Below the pieces are notes generated by a model, which was given only the letters and a program-made list of their open reading frames with translations, was not told where the DNA came from and did not search any database. Below are positions 1-8,486 of a stretch of 42,778 nucleotides of DNA, piece after piece; positions within the stretch are counted from its first letter, which is position 1, and every line of letters starts with the position of its first letter. The stretch covers positions 1 to 42,778 of the forward strand of contig CAMBLG010000018.1 of the NCBI GenBank assembly GCA_945868435.1, in the 5' to 3' direction. The DNA is from an uncultured Lachnospiraceae bacterium (GTDB lineage Bacteria > Bacillota > Clostridia > Lachnospirales > Lachnospiraceae). Position numbers and translations under genes: made by a program.

Positions 1-54
1 ACCTGTGACCCTCTGCTTGTAAGGCAGATGCTCTCCCAGCTGAGCTAAGATCCC
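1..54 (-). tRNA. tRNA-Val (UAC), 3' part cut by window edge
   Basis: Read on the minus strand, the sequence starts GGGATCTTAGCTCAGCTGG, a normal acceptor strand and D-arm. It continues into an anticodon stem-loop with loop CTTACAA, so the anticodon is UAC (bases 19-21). The window ends inside the T-arm, so the 3' end and any following tRNA genes lie outside. A strong promoter sits just upstream. Confidence 0.93.
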
Positions 55-56
55 AT

Positions 57-87
57 TCGAGTCGGCCTGTTTTCCTGACCGACTCGA
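57..87 (-). other. Hairpin in the 5' leader of tRNA-Val
   Basis: A perfect 9-bp inverted repeat (TCGAGTCGG / CCGACTCGA, arms 57-65 and 79-87) with a 13-nt loop lies directly before the mature tRNA 5' end. No T-run follows, so it does not look like a terminator for metH. The predicted transcription start (about 83) lies inside the outer arm, so part of the stem would form in the pre-tRNA leader next to the RNase P cleavage site. Confidence 0.5.
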
Positions 88-89
88 TT

Positions 90-118
90 ATTATATCTTG
101 TACAAAAGCGTTTGTCAA
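90..118 (-). promoter_or_regulatory. Promoter of tRNA-Val
   Basis: On the minus strand, TTGACA (113-118) and TATAAT (90-95) are separated by exactly 17 bp. Both boxes are perfect sigma-A consensus, as expected for a stable-RNA promoter. Confidence 0.85.
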
Positions 119-191
119 CCTATTTTATTAATTTTTTGCACAATTTTTGAAACTTACGTTACTGTGAATAATAATAACCAATTTTTATATC

Positions 192-2687
192 TTACGCTAA
201 AAGCCTCTCCACCAGCTTCACACAGTCCGCTGCGTCCTTGGAATAGCCGTCCGCGCCAATCTCATCGGCAAAGCTCTGGGTGATACATGCGCCTCCAATA
301 ATGACCTTGCTGGCGCAGCCTTTGGCTTTGCACAGTTCCACCACGTCCTGCATGCGCATCATGGTTGTTGTCATGAGCGCTGACAGCCCAATGATTGCCG
401 CATTTTCCCGCATAGCAGTCTCCACGATTGTCTCTCCCGGCACATCCTTTCCCAGATCAATGACATTGTAGCCGTAGTTTTTCAACATGAGCACCACCAG
501 ATTCTTGCCGATGTCGTGGATATCTCCCTCCACGGTGGCAATCACCAGTGTCGGCATATCCTCTCCTGAATTCTTGCGCTCCAGCATCGGTTCCAGATAG
601 TCGATGGCAAGCTTCATGGTATTGGCACTTCCGATCAGCTGTGGCAGGAAGTATTTCTTCTTCTCGAAAAGCTCTCCCACCTCATTGATTGCCGCGATCA
701 GATAGTCGTTAATGATCGCATCCGGAGTGCATCCCGCATCCAGGGCACGCTTTACCTCATCCAATACGGTTCCCTTATTGCCTTTGAGCACCGCCGTGTA
801 TACCGGATGTGCCTTTACTCCGTCCTCCGCCGCATCAGAAGCCTTCCCCTCCGAAGCCTGCGGCTTTTTCTTCACGACCACGGTCTCATAGGCTTCTTTG
901 CTCTCTGCGATGCGATTCATCCGCTCGATATAACGGATATCGCTGCCCGGCTTATTTAAGAGCATGTCCGATGCAAATGCAGCATTCATGAGAAGCTCCT
1001 GGGACGGATTGGCAATTGCCATGGTCAGTCCGTTCTGAATCGCCATGGTCAAAAATGCGGTGTTCACAAAACTTCTCTCCGGAAGACCAAAAGAAATGTT
1101 GGACAGACCACAGATGGTAGGAAGCTTGCGCACTTCCTTACAATATGAGATCGTCTCATAGCATTCTTTTGCCGCCTCCGGATTGGCTCCGATGGTGGCC
1201 ACAAGGCCGTCCACCACAATGTCCTCATGGCTCATGCCGATTTCCATAGCCTTCTCATATACGGTCTCGATAATACGCTGCTTCTCTTCCTTATCCTTCG
1301 GAAGACCCTCGTCGGACAGCGGCAACAAAACGAACATTGCCCCATACTTTTTGGCTAGAGGAAGCATTCCCTCGATTTTCTCTGCCTCCAGAGAAACGGA
1401 GTTGATCAGCGCACGGCCCGGGTACACCCGAAGTGCCGCCTCCATGACATCAATGTGACTGGTATCCAGACAGAGCGGACAGTCCACCGTAGATGCCACT
1501 TCATAGATGACCTGTTTCATCATTTCTTTCTCATCAATCCCGTTCATTCCCATGTTCACATCGAGAATGTCCGCGCCGTTTTCCTCCTGTTCCATGGCCA
1601 TCTGGCGCACCAGGTCCAGCTTGCCGCTCCTTAGCTCTTCCTGCAGCTTTTTCTTGCCGGTGGGGTTAATGCGTTCTCCCACCACAAGAAAACGGCCATC
1701 CAGATCGATCTCAATCTGCTTACGCTCGGACGTAAGCACCCGCCTGTGGGTCTTTAACGGCTCATGGAGCGTCATCCCCCGCACCGCATCACTGAGCGCC
1801 TTGATGTGCGCATCTGTGGTTCCGCAGCAGCCTCCGAGAATGGACGCTCCCGCCTCCACCAGTGCAACTCCTGCCTCTGCAAACTCCTCCGGTGTCATGC
1901 GGTAAACGGTCTTTTTCTTTTTGACCGGCGTCGTCTCCCCCTCCGGAAGGCACTCACACTCCACCAGCTCCGGCAGCCCTGCATTGGGCTTTGCCACAAT
2001 AGGCACAGTGGCATACTCTGCCATCTTACGAACCGGCTCCACCATCTCCATAGGACCTGTGGAACAGTTGATTCCAATAGCATCCACTCCCAGCGACTGC
2101 AACACAACAACCGCGGTCTCCGGCTCCGTGCCAAAAAGTGTTCTTCCATCCTCATTGTAGGTGAGCGTCACCATAATCGGCAGATCGCACACCTCGCGGA
2201 TTGCAAGTACTGCAGCCCTGGATTCCTGCAGACTCATCATGGTCTCCACTACAAAGAGATCCACACCTGCCTCACAAAGCACCCGCGCCTGCTCCTTATA
2301 TACCTCCACCAGTTCCTCAAACATCAACTCGCCCATAGGGTAAAGCTGCTGCCCGGTCATGGTCATATCACCGGCAACCAGCGCCTTTTCCCCCACAGCT
2401 TCTCTCGAGAGATGCACCAGCTTCCGGTTCATCTCCTCCAGTCGTTCAGCCAGGCCGTATTCCTCCAGCTTAATCCGGTTCGCTGTAAACGTCGGGGCAT
2501 AGACAAGATTACTCCCCGCCTCCACATAGCGCCGTTGCAGATCCAACAGTACCTTGGGATTCTCCAGCACCCAGCTTTCCGGGCAGACTCCGACCGGCAT
2601 GCCAGCCTCCATGAGATTCGTTCCTGTCGCGCCATCCAGAATAATGGGGCCTGTTTTGATTAAATCTGAAAATTCCTGTTTTGTCAT
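192..2687 (-). CDS. metH: Cobalamin-dependent methionine synthase, short form
   Basis: Transfers a methyl group from methyltetrahydrofolate to homocysteine through cobalamin to make methionine (cytoplasm). The 831 residues show, in order: a homocysteine-binding barrel (about 1-310) with zinc cysteines C208 (GINCSTG) and C287/C288 (GGCCGTT); a pterin-binding domain (about 350-620, VVGERINPTG, DVNMG); and a B12 cap plus Rossmann domain with DxHxxG at DIHDIG (His about 724). The protein ends at the B12 domain, so the C-terminal AdoMet reactivation domain of the roughly 1,200-residue enterobacterial enzyme is absent. A separate reactivating protein is presumably needed. I chose the ATG at 2687 (MTKQEF) because an in-frame ATG 57 bp further up adds only a non-conserved tail and no better ribosome site. 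It has its own promoter at 2771-2799. Confidence 0.93.
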   Translation of the reverse strand: MTKQEFSDLIKTGPIILDGATGTNLMEAGMPVGVCPESWVLENPKVLLDLQRRYVEAGSNLVYAPTFTANRIKLEEYGLAERLEEMNRKLVHLSREAVGEKALVAGDMTMTGQQLYPMGELMFEELVEVYKEQARVLCEAGVDLFVVETMMSLQESRAAVLAIREVCDLPIMVTLTYNEDGRTLFGTEPETAVVVLQSLGVDAIGINCSTGPMEMVEPVRKMAEYATVPIVAKPNAGLPELVECECLPEGETTPVKKKKTVYRMTPEEFAEAGVALVEAGASILGGCCGTTDAHIKALSDAVRGMTLHEPLKTHRRVLTSERKQIEIDLDGRFLVVGERINPTGKKKLQEELRSGKLDLVRQMAMEQEENGADILDVNMGMNGIDEKEMMKQVIYEVASTVDCPLCLDTSHIDVMEAALRVYPGRALINSVSLEAEKIEGMLPLAKKYGAMFVLLPLSDEGLPKDKEEKQRIIETVYEKAMEIGMSHEDIVVDGLVATIGANPEAAKECYETISYCKEVRKLPTICGLSNISFGLPERSFVNTAFLTMAIQNGLTMAIANPSQELLMNAAFASDMLLNKPGSDIRYIERMNRIAESKEAYETVVVKKKPQASEGKASDAAEDGVKAHPVYTAVLKGNKGTVLDEVKRALDAGCTPDAIINDYLIAAINEVGELFEKKKYFLPQLIGSANTMKLAIDYLEPMLERKNSGEDMPTLVIATVEGDIHDIGKNLVVLMLKNYGYNVIDLGKDVPGETIVETAMRENAAIIGLSALMTTTMMRMQDVVELCKAKGCASKVIIGGACITQSFADEIGADGYSKDAADCVKLVERLLA

Positions 2688-2770
2688 CGTATCTTCTTTC
2701 CCAACTAAAATAATCGTTATTAAAAATGATTGGTAATGATTCAAGGCTTGACTTTTCCATCACCTCTCTT

Positions 2771-2799
2771 ATAATAACCTATGCCTAGCAATTTTTCAA
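2771..2799 (-). promoter_or_regulatory. Promoter of metH
   Basis: TTGAAA (2794-2799) and TATTAT (2771-2776) on the minus strand are 17 bp apart, giving a leader of about 75 nt before metH. No S-box, T-box or cobalamin riboswitch fold is apparent in that leader. Confidence 0.65.
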
Positions 2800-2847
2800 A
2801 ATATAAAATAGACAATTTTACATTTTTATTACCGACAGGAGGTAGTT

Positions 2848-3696
2848 ATGTCCCACATACAACTGGTTGCCCTCGATCTGGACGGCACCCTTTTCAATAA
2901 TCAGAGTGTAATTTCACAGGAGAATCTGAAGACCATCCGCACGATCACGGATGCCGGTATTCATGTAGTAATTTCCACCGGGCGACCCTTTAACGGCGTC
3001 CCCTTTGTCCAACTTGAAGGAACCGGTATCGACTACGCCATCACGGCCAACGGCAGCGGAATCTACCGGATTTCCACCGGGGAATGCCTGTTTGATGACA
3101 GCATGCCGGAGGAACTGATTCTGCCGATTCTCGACTTTCTGCTGCAAAAAGACATCAACATAGACGCATTCATAGCCGGAAAAGGCGTCTCTCCCACCAA
3201 ATGCCGTGAAACCGCATTAAAGCTTTCGGTCCCGGATTCCATCAAGGCATATATTGTGGATACCCGGTTCCGGGTGGATGATCTGGCAGATTACATCCAC
3301 TCAAACCATCTACAGGTTCAGAAAATGACCTTAAACTTCCTTCGCGAGCCGGACGGCACCTTAAAGCACCGGGAAGAGGTTCGCGCCTTTCTGGAGGGAA
3401 ATCCGCAGGTAACCTGTGTCTGTGGCGGCTACAACAATCTGGAATTCACCCGGGCCGATGTCAGCAAGGGCGCAGGGCTTTTGAAGCTGGCTGACGCACT
3501 GGGCGTTGCTCCCTGTGATACCATGGCAATCGGCGACACCGAGAATGACATTTCCATCATCGATGCCGCCGGAATCGGTGTTGCCATGGGAAATGCCACA
3601 CCGGATGTGAAAGAAGCTGCAGACTACATTACCTGCTCCAACGAGGAAGACGGAGTAGCTGCTGCAATCCGGCATTTTCTCCCGGAATTGTTCTAA
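2848..3696 (+). CDS. Cof-type HAD-superfamily hydrolase (sugar/nucleotide phosphatase-like)
   Basis: 282 residues of the Cof/YidA group of haloacid-dehalogenase phosphatases with a C2 cap. Motif I DLDGTLF lies at the N-terminus, the motif II region is ISTGRP, and the C-terminal metal motif is GDTENDISII with a GNATPDVKEAAD tail typical of the family. Such enzymes dephosphorylate small cytosolic metabolites; the substrate cannot be told from sequence. AGGAGG stands 7 nt before the ATG. The gene is divergent from metH and ends 6 bp before the convergent cysteine desulfurase stop, so it is probably monocistronic. Confidence 0.9.
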   Translation: MSHIQLVALDLDGTLFNNQSVISQENLKTIRTITDAGIHVVISTGRPFNGVPFVQLEGTGIDYAITANGSGIYRISTGECLFDDSMPEELILPILDFLLQKDINIDAFIAGKGVSPTKCRETALKLSVPDSIKAYIVDTRFRVDDLADYIHSNHLQVQKMTLNFLREPDGTLKHREEVRAFLEGNPQVTCVCGGYNNLEFTRADVSKGAGLLKLADALGVAPCDTMAIGDTENDISIIDAAGIGVAMGNATPDVKEAADYITCSNEEDGVAAAIRHFLPELF

Positions 3697-3702
3697 ATAC
3701 CG

Positions 3703-4878
3703 TTAACCGCGCAGGGCTGCGACGTTTTGCCTGAGAGACAAAATCACCGCATCTACCATATCTTTGGTGGTGTCACGTCCCATGGTAAAACGTACGCTTC
3801 CCGGCGCATATTCTTCCGGCACATGAATGGCCTCAATGACGTGGGATATCCGCGTCTGTCCTGTGTTGCAGGCAGAGCCTGCAGATGCACAAATCCCCTG
3901 CTCCTCCATCAAAATCAAAAGTGAGGTGGCATCCACCCCATCAAAGCTGAAATTCAGATTTCCCGGCAGGCGCTTGACCGGATGCCCGTTGAGCCTTGAC
4001 CCCGGTATCTCATGTAAAACCCTCTCACAAAAGTAATTGCGCAGCCTGATCAGACGGCTTCTCGTATACGGCATTTCACAGGCGGCAATCTGAAGCGCCT
4101 TTGCCATTCCCACAATTCCCGCAACATTTTCGGTTCCCGCGCGTTTTCCTCTCTCCTGACTTCCTCCGTGAATAAAGGACGGAAGCTCCTGCTCCTTATT
4201 CACATACAGAAATCCAACCCCCTTGGGTCCGTGAAATTTGTGAGCGCTGGCGCTCAACAGATCCACCGGAAGTCTGGACATCGAAAGCGGAATCTGTCCA
4301 ACCGCCTGCACCGCATCCGTATGGAACACAATTCCGCGCTGGCGTGCGAGCTGGCCAATTCTTCCGATGGGCTCTAATGTTCCGATTTCATTGTTTCCGG
4401 TCATGATCGTGATCAGTATCGTATCCTCCCGGATGCTGTCCGTCAGCTCTTTCACGTCCACCAAACCGTATTCGTCCACATCCAGATAGGTAATCTTATA
4501 TCCAAGTTCCTCCAGATATTCACAGGACCGCAGTACCGCATGATGCTCAATGGCAGAAGTAATGATATGCTGTCCCTTTTTCTTGTGTGCCCCCGCAATA
4601 TTCTTGATGGCCCAGTTGTCCGACTCGCTTCCCCCGGACGTAAAATAAATTTCGCTGGAATCCGCATCGATTACGTCCGCAATACAGCTTCGCGCATCCT
4701 CAATCGCCTTTCGATTTCTCTTGCCCAGGTCATACGAGGTAGATGCATTACCATACTCCTCCGTCAGATAGGGCTCCATCGCTTCGTGTACCTCAGGCAG
4801 CAGTTCCGTAGTCGCTGCATGGTCCATGTAGATCTGGGCCCTGCCGTCTGCCATTACCTCTCTTTTTTTCTCAATCAT
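3703..4878 (-). CDS. Cysteine desulfurase (NifS/IscS family)
   Basis: PLP enzyme that takes sulfur from cysteine for Fe-S clusters or tRNA thiolation. Visible marks are the N-terminal YMDHAATTE block, the PLP lysine in SAHKFHGPKG (about K214) and the catalytic cysteine in SAGSACNTGQ (about C337). The short gap after this Cys and its place in the NifS-like class fit a group I desulfurase. The start at 4878 (MIEKKR) follows AAGGGG with 8-nt spacing; an ATG 24 bp upstream and one 24 bp downstream (MADGRA, with GAGAGG very close) are alternatives. The gene stands alone, without an adjacent iscU or thiI, so its partner pathway cannot be assigned. It is divergent from the flippase gene with only 55 bp between them. 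Confidence 0.9.
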   Translation of the reverse strand: MIEKKREVMADGRAQIYMDHAATTELLPEVHEAMEPYLTEEYGNASTSYDLGKRNRKAIEDARSCIADVIDADSSEIYFTSGGSESDNWAIKNIAGAHKKKGQHIITSAIEHHAVLRSCEYLEELGYKITYLDVDEYGLVDVKELTDSIREDTILITIMTGNNEIGTLEPIGRIGQLARQRGIVFHTDAVQAVGQIPLSMSRLPVDLLSASAHKFHGPKGVGFLYVNKEQELPSFIHGGSQERGKRAGTENVAGIVGMAKALQIAACEMPYTRSRLIRLRNYFCERVLHEIPGSRLNGHPVKRLPGNLNFSFDGVDATSLLILMEEQGICASAGSACNTGQTRISHVIEAIHVPEEYAPGSVRFTMGRDTTKDMVDAVILSLRQNVAALRG

Positions 4879-4933
4879 AATCCGCGCCCCTTCCCCATAC
4901 AATAGTTATCAAGGTTTCCTATCGGAGTCTCCC

Positions 4934-6277
4934 TTGAATATATCCAAATTAATGAAAAATCCACTCATCACCGGCTCTCTGCTCATGACCGCCGCCGGTG
5001 TCATCAGCCGCATTATCGGCTTCTTCTATAGAATATTCCTCTCCCGCACAATTGGTGCAGAGGCACTTGGAGTCTATCAGCTTGTGAATCCGGTAATGGT
5101 CATGTGTTTTGCACTCACAACCTCTTCCATTCAGACTTCCATTTCAAAATTCGTGGGGGATGTTACCGGATCCTGCAGGGAGACTCTGTGCGACGAAAAA
5201 AAGGCGCGATGCTACCTCTATCTGGGACTCGCACTGTCCATCATCCTCTCTCTTTTGGTGGGCATCGTCATTTACCGAAACGCAGACTGGCTCGCCTTGA
5301 ACATCCTTGGAGAAGTGCGCTGTGCACCGCTTCTGGTGCTGCTCACCTACTCGCTCCTTCCATCCAGTATCCACGCCTGCATCAATGGCTACTATTACGG
5401 AAAAAAGCATGCCTTAGTCCCCTCTCTCTGCCAGCTCATTGAACAGGTGGGGCGCGTTGGCTCCGTCTTTTTGATCTATCAGGTACTGATGGCAGAGGGA
5501 AAAAGCATGACGGAGTGGCATGCGTTTGCCGGGCTTGTCATCGGAGAATGCTTCGGCCTTGTGGTATCTCTTCTGGCATACGCCACAAAACCGCGTATTC
5601 CACTGCGGGACTATCTGTCCTTAAAAGACTGTCTCGCGCCGATGGGCCTTGCCCTTGGAGGGATGATTCTCCCCCTCACGGTCAACCGCGTACTGGTGTC
5701 TTTGAGCAGCAGTCTGGAGAATCTTTTGATTCCGCAGCGGCTGCAGACATTTGGCTACTCCTCAAGGGATGCGCTGTCCATCTATGGAATTCTCACCGGA
5801 ATGACGATGTCCATCATCCTGTTTCCCGGGGTGCTGACCAACTCCTTTTCCGTGCTTCTGCTCCCTGCAGTATCCGAGGCCAAGGCACAAGAAAATAACT
5901 CCAAAATTCATGCCGTCATTCAGAAGGCCGTCGTCTATGGCCTTCTTCTGGGCCTGGTTTTCACTGCCCTTTTTCTGGTGGGAGGAGATTGGATCGGCGT
6001 CCACCTCTTTCACAATGCACTGGCCGGCAGCTTTATCAAGAGACTTTCCTTTCTCTGTCCTCTGATGTATATCACAAGCCTCCTAAACAGCATTATGAAT
6101 GGGCTTGGCATGGCGAAAAATGTGCTTGGAATCAATCTTCTCGCATGCCTGATCCGCATCAGCATGATCTGGTTTCTGGTACCGGTACAAGGCATCGGCG
6201 CATATCTGTGGGGCATACTCATCAGCCAGGTATTTGCGGCGATTGCCTGCATAATCCTGCTGAGAAATCAGGGATGA
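4934..6277 (+). CDS. SpoVB-like MATE/MOP-superfamily polysaccharide or lipid flippase
   Basis: 447-residue integral membrane protein with about 12-14 hydrophobic segments. The N-terminal GVISRIIGFFYRIFLSRTIG block and the following GVYQLVNP segment are typical of stage V sporulation protein B and related lipid-linked precursor flippases. The family moves lipid-linked sugars across the membrane; in spore formers it supports spore cortex synthesis. A TTG start at 4934 is preferred because CGGAG lies about 6-7 nt upstream, whereas the first ATG (4952) has no ribosome site. The length is slightly shorter than the usual 500 or more residues. It may be a general oligosaccharide flippase rather than true SpoVB. 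Confidence 0.8.
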   Translation: MNISKLMKNPLITGSLLMTAAGVISRIIGFFYRIFLSRTIGAEALGVYQLVNPVMVMCFALTTSSIQTSISKFVGDVTGSCRETLCDEKKARCYLYLGLALSIILSLLVGIVIYRNADWLALNILGEVRCAPLLVLLTYSLLPSSIHACINGYYYGKKHALVPSLCQLIEQVGRVGSVFLIYQVLMAEGKSMTEWHAFAGLVIGECFGLVVSLLAYATKPRIPLRDYLSLKDCLAPMGLALGGMILPLTVNRVLVSLSSSLENLLIPQRLQTFGYSSRDALSIYGILTGMTMSIILFPGVLTNSFSVLLLPAVSEAKAQENNSKIHAVIQKAVVYGLLLGLVFTALFLVGGDWIGVHLFHNALAGSFIKRLSFLCPLMYITSLLNSIMNGLGMAKNVLGINLLACLIRISMIWFLVPVQGIGAYLWGILISQVFAAIACIILLRNQG

Positions 6278-6306
6278 ATATATTATCCGTCACCACAGCA
6301 GAGCGC

Positions 6307-6341
6307 AAAAAAGCGACCTCGACAAGTAGTCGAAGTCGCTT
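6307..6341 (-). terminator. Intrinsic terminator of efp
   Basis: Minus-strand hairpin with 13-nt arms (6311-6323 and 6329-6341; AAGCGACCTCGAC on the plus strand, one internal mismatch) and a 5-nt loop, followed on the minus strand by six T residues (6307-6312). It sits between the convergent flippase and efp genes. Confidence 0.85.
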
Positions 6342-6363
6342 TGTGTGCTCTACGTTATGCAAA

Positions 6364-6921
6364 TTATACGCGGGAAAGGTACTCACCGGTTCTGGTATCG
6401 ATCTTAATGGTATCTCCCTGCTCAACGAACAGTGGAACATAAACGGTTGCACCGGTCTCAACAACTGCAGGCTTAGTTGCGCCTGTTGCGGTATCTCCCT
6501 TAAATCCAGGCTCAGTTTCTGTAATCTCAAGCTCAACGAACAGCGGAGCCTCCACTGCAAATACGTTGCCCTTATGAGAACAGATCTTAACCATCTCGTT
6601 CTCCTTCACAAACTTCAGGGAATCTCCAACGCTATCCTTGGTCAGATCCACCTGATCATAGGTCTCAACGTCCATGAAGTGATAGAAATCGTCATCGGAA
6701 TACAGATACTGCATATCCTTGCGGTCAATATGTGCGGTTGGGCACTTCTCAGTCGGGCGGAATGTCTTCTCAACTACACCACCACTGATGATATTCTTAA
6801 GCTTAGTTCTAACGAATGCTGCACCCTTACCTGGCTTAACATGCTGAAATTCAATAATCTGATAAATATTACCCTCGAATTCGATGGTAACACCATTTCT
6901 GAAATCTCCTGCTGAAATCAT
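6364..6921 (-). CDS. efp: Translation elongation factor P
   Basis: 185 residues, the normal EF-P length, with three beta-barrel domains. It rescues ribosomes stalled at polyproline. The modification loop [12 protein letters not shown] places the lysine at K32, the Bacillus-type position; what modification occurs here is unknown, since no EpmA or EpmB is in the window. The C-terminal signature [20 protein letters not shown] is complete. The ATG follows an AAGGAGG ribosome site. It has its own promoter (6965-6993) and terminator (6307-6341), so it appears monocistronic. Confidence 0.97.
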   Translation of the reverse strand: MISAGDFRNGVTIEFEGNIYQIIEFQHVKPGKGAAFVRTKLKNIISGGVVEKTFRPTEKCPTAHIDRKDMQYLYSDDDFYHFMDVETYDQVDLTKDSVGDSLKFVKENEMVKICSHKGNVFAVEAPLFVELEITETEPGFKGDTATGATKPAVVETGATVYVPLFVEQGDTIKIDTRTGEYLSRV

Positions 6922-6964
6922 TCGATCTTCCTCCTTAAATTACGAGTAAAACTCTCACTAGTCG

Positions 6965-6993
6965 ATTTTACTATAAAATGGAATACTTTTCAA
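6965..6993 (-). promoter_or_regulatory. Promoter of efp
   Basis: TTGAAA (6988-6993) and TAAAAT (6965-6970) with a 17-bp spacer on the minus strand, placed in the 76-bp gap between rpiB and efp. Confidence 0.6.
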
Positions 6994-6997
6994 GCAT

Positions 6998-7441
6998 TTA
7001 TTTACGCTGCTCGATTTCTGCGATCATGTCCACGCGGATTGCATGGCGTCCTCCCTGAAATTCCGCATCCAGATACGCCTTCACAATGTCCTTGGCCTTC
7101 TCGATTCCAACGATTCTTGCACCGAAAGCGATAATGTTGGCGTTGTTGTGCTCCTTGACGAGATGCGCCGTGGTCGTATCCGAGCAGACGGCTGCGCGAA
7201 CGCCGTTCACCTTGTTGGCTGCCAGTGAGATTCCCACACCTGTTCCACAGATCAATACCGCACAGTCTACCTCGCCCTGAGCTACTGCACGTCCCACCTT
7301 CTCGCCAATCTCCGGGTAATGACAACTCTCCGTCGTATCCACACCGTAATTGACAACCTCGTGTCCCAACTCTTTCATATACTCACTGATGGCATTCTTC
7401 ATATCTACTGCCGTATGGTCATTTCCGATTCCGATTTTCAT
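6998..7441 (-). CDS. rpiB: Ribose-5-phosphate isomerase B (RpiB/LacAB family)
   Basis: 147 residues. Interconverts ribose 5-phosphate and ribulose 5-phosphate in the pentose phosphate pathway. The N-terminal GNDHTAVDMK block contains the phosphate/sugar-binding Asp-His pair, and the catalytic Cys lies in LICGTGVGIS (C65). HAIRVDMI near the end is a family mark. The gene overlaps the end of yqeG by 4 bp (ATGA), which indicates translational coupling. LacA/LacB-type galactose-6-phosphate isomerases are related, but no lac genes are near. Confidence 0.94.
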   Translation of the reverse strand: MKIGIGNDHTAVDMKNAISEYMKELGHEVVNYGVDTTESCHYPEIGEKVGRAVAQGEVDCAVLICGTGVGISLAANKVNGVRAAVCSDTTTAHLVKEHNNANIIAFGARIVGIEKAKDIVKAYLDAEFQGGRHAIRVDMIAEIEQRK

Positions 7442-7998
7442 CCTTTATTCTCCTTGCTTCCCGTCTGCGTTTTCGCGCTGGACGGATATTTTGTTCCAAA
7501 CAACTTTACATGTATACGATAGCACAACAAAATCATTTTCTCAAGATATCTCTTCAGTACAATCTGAATTTCTTCTTTGGGATGAATAGGTTTTACCAGA
7601 ATCGTCCGAATTCCGGCAAGATTGGCGCCGCACACATCTGTAAAAATCTGATCTCCCACGAACAGCGTGTTGGACGGATCTGTCCCCATCTCCTCCATGG
7701 CCTTTCGATAACCGGAGGGCTTGGGCTTGCCGGCCTTGTATATATACCGGACATGCACCGCATCATGAAACATTTTCACCCGGGGTTCCTTGTTGTTGGA
7801 CAGGAGCATGCACTGATAGCCCAGCTCCTTCAGATGTGCAAACAAAGAAATCGCCCGCTCATCCGCAGGCGCTCCATGGGGAACCAGCGTATTATCAATG
7901 TCAAAAATGATACCGCGGTATCCCTGCTTATATAATCGATCAAAATCAATCCGGTATGTGGAATCCAGATATTCCCCCGGATATAACGCAAAACTCAT
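7438..7998 (-). CDS. YqeG-family HAD-IIIA phosphatase
   Basis: 186 residues. HAD motif I is FDIDNTLVPH (D33, D35), motif II is LLSNNKEPRV, and the metal motif is GDQIFTDVCGAN. This is the YqeG group, which in Bacillus lies beside the ribosome GTPase yqeH and includes phosphatidylglycerophosphatase-like enzymes; substrate unproven here. The basic C-terminal 40 residues are poorly conserved. It overlaps rpiB by 4 bp and follows the unknown glutamine-rich gene by 52 bp. Confidence 0.87.
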   Translation of the reverse strand: MSFALYPGEYLDSTYRIDFDRLYKQGYRGIIFDIDNTLVPHGAPADERAISLFAHLKELGYQCMLLSNNKEPRVKMFHDAVHVRYIYKAGKPKPSGYRKAMEEMGTDPSNTLFVGDQIFTDVCGANLAGIRTILVKPIHPKEEIQIVLKRYLEKMILLCYRIHVKLFGTKYPSSAKTQTGSKENKG

Positions 7999-8050
7999 AT
8001 ATTATCCTCATCCTGACAATAGGATTACCTGATCTGTGGTTTTGTATGTA

Positions 8051-8461
8051 TTACAGGAAAAAGTTCTCTCCGGACCTCGGAAGCCCTGCTGCCTGATCAG
8101 CTGTCTTGGTAACTTCTCCCTGATTCTTATTCCCGACAAAGTACTGATACTGCTGAAGAATCTGATCCTTATCCAGATCCGAAATCGCCTTCTGGGTATC
8201 CAGACTATAGATGTCACTGTCTGCGCCCTTAAGCTCGTGACGCTCGCCCGGACGATACTGCTGCGCATAGTCATACTGCGTATAATTCTGTTCAACCGCA
8301 GTCTGCGCTGAAGCCTGAGTCGACATTGCTACGCCAACCGGTTCCTGCTGAACAGAATCGCTCTGCTGGGATGCCTGAATCTGCTGATTGCGGATTTCTG
8401 AGGCCTTTATGGAATTGTAATCATAAAATCCCGCATACGGGCGGATTCCCGAAATATTCAT
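8051..8461 (-). CDS. Unknown glutamine/serine-rich protein
   Basis: 136 residues starting MNISGIRPYAGFYDYNSIK. I do not recognise a domain. No signal peptide or membrane segment is visible. The sequence is unusually rich in Gln, Ser, Ala and Tyr (for example EIRNQQIQASQQSDSVQQ) and polar throughout, suggesting a largely disordered protein; a short predicted helix (AISDLDKDQILQQYQYFVGN) lies near the C-terminus. It is flanked by nrdR (26 bp upstream) and yqeG in the same direction, so it is likely cotranscribed with nrdR. The reading frame is well maintained and its base use matches its neighbours, so it is probably real. Confidence 0.7.
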   Translation of the reverse strand: MNISGIRPYAGFYDYNSIKASEIRNQQIQASQQSDSVQQEPVGVAMSTQASAQTAVEQNYTQYDYAQQYRPGERHELKGADSDIYSLDTQKAISDLDKDQILQQYQYFVGNKNQGEVTKTADQAAGLPRSGENFFL

Positions 8462-8486
8462 ACGCTTCCCACATTTCTAATTTCAA

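Noticed and set aside
57..87. Hairpin between metH and tRNA-Val as the metH terminator
   Set aside because: No T-run follows on the minus strand and a perfect tRNA promoter lies just upstream of it; it fits a tRNA leader stem better.
1764..2663. A 299-codon open frame on the plus strand antisense to metH
   Set aside because: It is entirely within metH, whose domains and motifs are unambiguous; the antisense frame has no ribosome site or recognisable domain.
2688..2847. A possible SAM, T-box or cobalamin riboswitch before metH
   Set aside because: The leader after the predicted promoter is only about 75 nt and does not contain the conserved cores of these RNAs.
5989..6915. A 308-codon plus-strand frame running through the end of the flippase gene and antisense to efp
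   Set aside because: Crosses a terminator and covers a full, conserved EF-P on the other strand; low-complexity shadow frame.
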